IMG/VR virus record: IMGVR_UViG_3300025759_000211
Location: 1 to 41,060 of that record
Direction: 5' to 3' (one strand)
From: a virus
DNA length: 41,060 bases
Shown one piece after another: positions 40,316-41,060 of the stretch (position 1 is its first letter; each line of letters opens with the position of its first letter). The position numbers were made by a program, and so were the translations under genes. Below the pieces are notes generated by a model that did no database searches, was not told where the DNA came from, and saw only the letters and a list, made by a program, of their open reading frames with translations.

Positions 40316-40663
40316 TTAAGCTTCTGTTTCTAGTATTTCAGATATAGGTCCATATATTGACTCGTAATCTAATCTACCATCAGTTGCTCTTATTATTTGC
40401 TTTGCTTGGTTAATCGTAGGTTGTCGATATCCATACCTCCAAGACTTGCATGATGCCTCCGAACAGCCAAATTGCTTTGCAGCTTCTTTCTGTCCTAAGA
40501 ACTCAATGTAGTCTCTAAGGGTATACTTCTTAACCTTTCTATCAGTGTGATTAGGTTTTATTCCCATGGTTTCAAATTCCTTTAGTTTTCGTGTTGCTAA
40601 TGTTTTTGTTCTAAAATAATAATTGGCTTGCCAGGTGTGGGTTTGTTTATCAGTTTGTTCCAT
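40316..40663 (-). CDS. HTH DNA-binding protein (Cro-like candidate)
   Basis: A 115-residue protein read from ATG at 40663, which follows an excellent AAGGAGAAGTA ribosome site on this strand; an in-frame start further upstream (40681) is not needed. Residues about 50-105 form a helix-turn-helix (LGQKEAAKQFGCSEASCKSW, then TINQAKQIIRATDGRLDYES) like Cro/CI-type or YdaS-like regulators. The N-terminus is polar and basic. It is the first gene of the minus-strand unit, sits next to a palindrome in the divergent promoter region, and is cotranscribed with the primase. It probably controls this region; a replication-initiation role is the alternative. Confidence 0.7.
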   Translation of the reverse strand: MEQTDKQTHTWQANYYFRTKTLATRKLKEFETMGIKPNHTDRKVKKYTLRDYIEFLGQKEAAKQFGCSEASCKSWRYGYRQPTINQAKQIIRATDGRLDYESIYGPISEILETEA

Positions 40664-40697
40664 TACTTCTCCTTTCGACAAATTGTTAAAAATAAAT

Positions 40698-40727
40698 TTT
40701 ACATATAGTAACTATTATGGTTATAAT
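40698..40727 (+). promoter_or_regulatory. Sigma-70-like promoter for Sak4-like gene
   Basis: TTTACA (40698-40703, five of six matches to TTGACA) and perfect TATAAT (40722-40727) are separated by 18 bases, 33 bases upstream of ATG 40761, which has the ribosome site AAAGGAGATTGAG. This is the best promoter-like sequence in the window. It drives the rightward gene. Confidence 0.6.
40705..40715. promoter_or_regulatory. Palindromic operator candidate
   Basis: ATAGT-A-ACTAT is a perfect inverted repeat with one central base, extended less perfectly to CATATAGT/ACTATTATG. It covers the leftward -10 box and lies in the spacer of the rightward promoter. The adjacent HTH protein is the natural candidate to bind it. 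Short palindromes are common in AT-rich DNA, so confidence is modest. Confidence 0.4.
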
Positions 40728-40733
40728 ATGCAA
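40705..40733 (-). promoter_or_regulatory. Candidate promoter for HTH-primase unit
   Basis: On the minus strand TTGCAT (40733-40728) and TACTAT (40710-40705) lie 17 bases apart, upstream of the HTH gene start at 40663. It overlaps the rightward promoter face to face, so the two could compete or be switched by one regulator. Confidence 0.45.
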
Positions 40734-40760
40734 GTTAATTTTAATTAAAGGAGATTGAGA

Positions 40761-41060
40761 ATGGAATTATCAAATAGAATTGTGTCTCCGCAAAAGCTTG
40801 TACAAAACCAAGGTGCTAAAATTTTGGTGTACGGAATGGCTGGAGCGGGTAAGACAACACTGGCTAAAACAGCTCCAGGTAAAGTTCTTGTTATAAGTGC
40901 TGAAGCTGGATTGTTATCTATTAAAGATGCAAGCAATGTTGAAGCTATAGAAGTAAAAGAAGCTAGTGAAGTCATGGAACTTCATAACGCTCTTAAGTCT
41001 GGTACATTACAATACGATACGGTTGTCTTGGATTCAGTATCCGAGATCAGCGAGATCTTA
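40761..41060 (+). CDS. Sak4-like RecA-fold ATPase (3' end beyond window)
   Basis: The first 100 residues of an AAA_24/Sak4-type ATPase, a RecA-fold protein that promotes single-strand annealing recombination in many phages. Walker A is GMAGAGKTT at 25-33. It is followed by the strand VLVISAEAG (42-50) and Walker B-type strand TVVLDS (about 90-95). No stop occurs before the right edge, so the gene is 3' partial. A strong ribosome site and a good promoter precede it. It likely belongs to a rightward recombination/replication operon divergent from the primase. A RadA- or DnaB-like ATPase is the alternative, but the short start before the P-loop favours Sak4. Confidence 0.75.
   Translation, partial: MELSNRIVSPQKLVQNQGAKILVYGMAGAGKTTLAKTAPGKVLVISAEAGLLSIKDASNVEAIEVKEASEVMELHNALKSGTLQYDTVVLDSVSEISEIL

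Noticed and set aside
1-41060. tRNA genes, integrase, attachment sites
   Set aside because: No cloverleaf-like segment was noticed in the few gaps between genes, and no recombinase signature was found in any product. A tRNA scan would settle the first.

Overview
The window is a contiguous, AT-rich, very densely packed piece of a tailed double-stranded DNA phage genome. It resembles the uncultured marine podovirus-like phages known mainly from ocean metagenomes. The support is: a portal, scaffold, decoration and major capsid gene series; P22-like connector and tail genes; a Gly-rich adhesin; three very large ejection-type proteins; and a primase-polymerase on the opposite strand. Most neighbouring genes touch or overlap (ATGA, TAATG) and no stretch over 300 bases lacks a gene. 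No integrase, tRNA, rRNA or host housekeeping operon was seen. The large terminase is not in the window and probably lies left of base 1. The lysis genes and the type VIII secretion genes fit a Gram-negative host, but the host cannot be named from the sequence.

Layout. 1-6208: portal (5' end open), two small proteins, a GroES-like co-chaperonin, scaffold, head protein, decoration protein and major capsid protein. 6209-6383: a strong intrinsic terminator, then a structured leader that can fold the next gene's Shine-Dalgarno into a hairpin. 6384-8471: two virion-type proteins and four small, strongly basic proteins. 8484-12953: connector/tail-completion genes, a zinc-ribbon protein, an MptE-like Rossmann protein and structural proteins. 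12999-15962: tail fibre-type genes ending in a Gly-rich adhesin. 15974-18250: four consecutive 2-oxoglutarate/Fe(II) oxygenases. 18312-20168: small membrane and basic proteins, an SNase-type nuclease, a virion-type protein and a holin-like membrane protein.

20149-24959 is the most unusual part. It is an overlapping five-gene cassette: CsgF-like, CsgG-like lipoprotein channel, secreted curlin-like repeat protein, FecR-domain protein with a curlin-like C-terminal tail, and CHASE2-adenylate/guanylate cyclase with intact catalytic residues. Together they look like a phage-borne type VIII (curli) secretion system coupled to a membrane sensor cyclase. The cassette runs straight into the lysis genes: a small membrane protein, a GTA-type 3TM holin and a GH24 lysozyme (24961-26097).

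26100-38197: a large tail protein, a small protein, a fifth 2OG-Fe(II) oxygenase and four large Gly/Gln/Pro-rich or helical proteins that probably form the internal or ejected part of the virion. 38194-40663 (minus strand): a primase-polymerase/ATPase and a small HTH protein. 40698-40733 carries two overlapping divergent promoters over a palindromic operator candidate. From 40761 a Sak4-like RecA-fold ATPase runs off the right edge. The late block and the minus-strand replication genes converge with a 4-base overlap and no terminator between them. All functional names rest on motifs and family resemblance read by eye; no database search was run.
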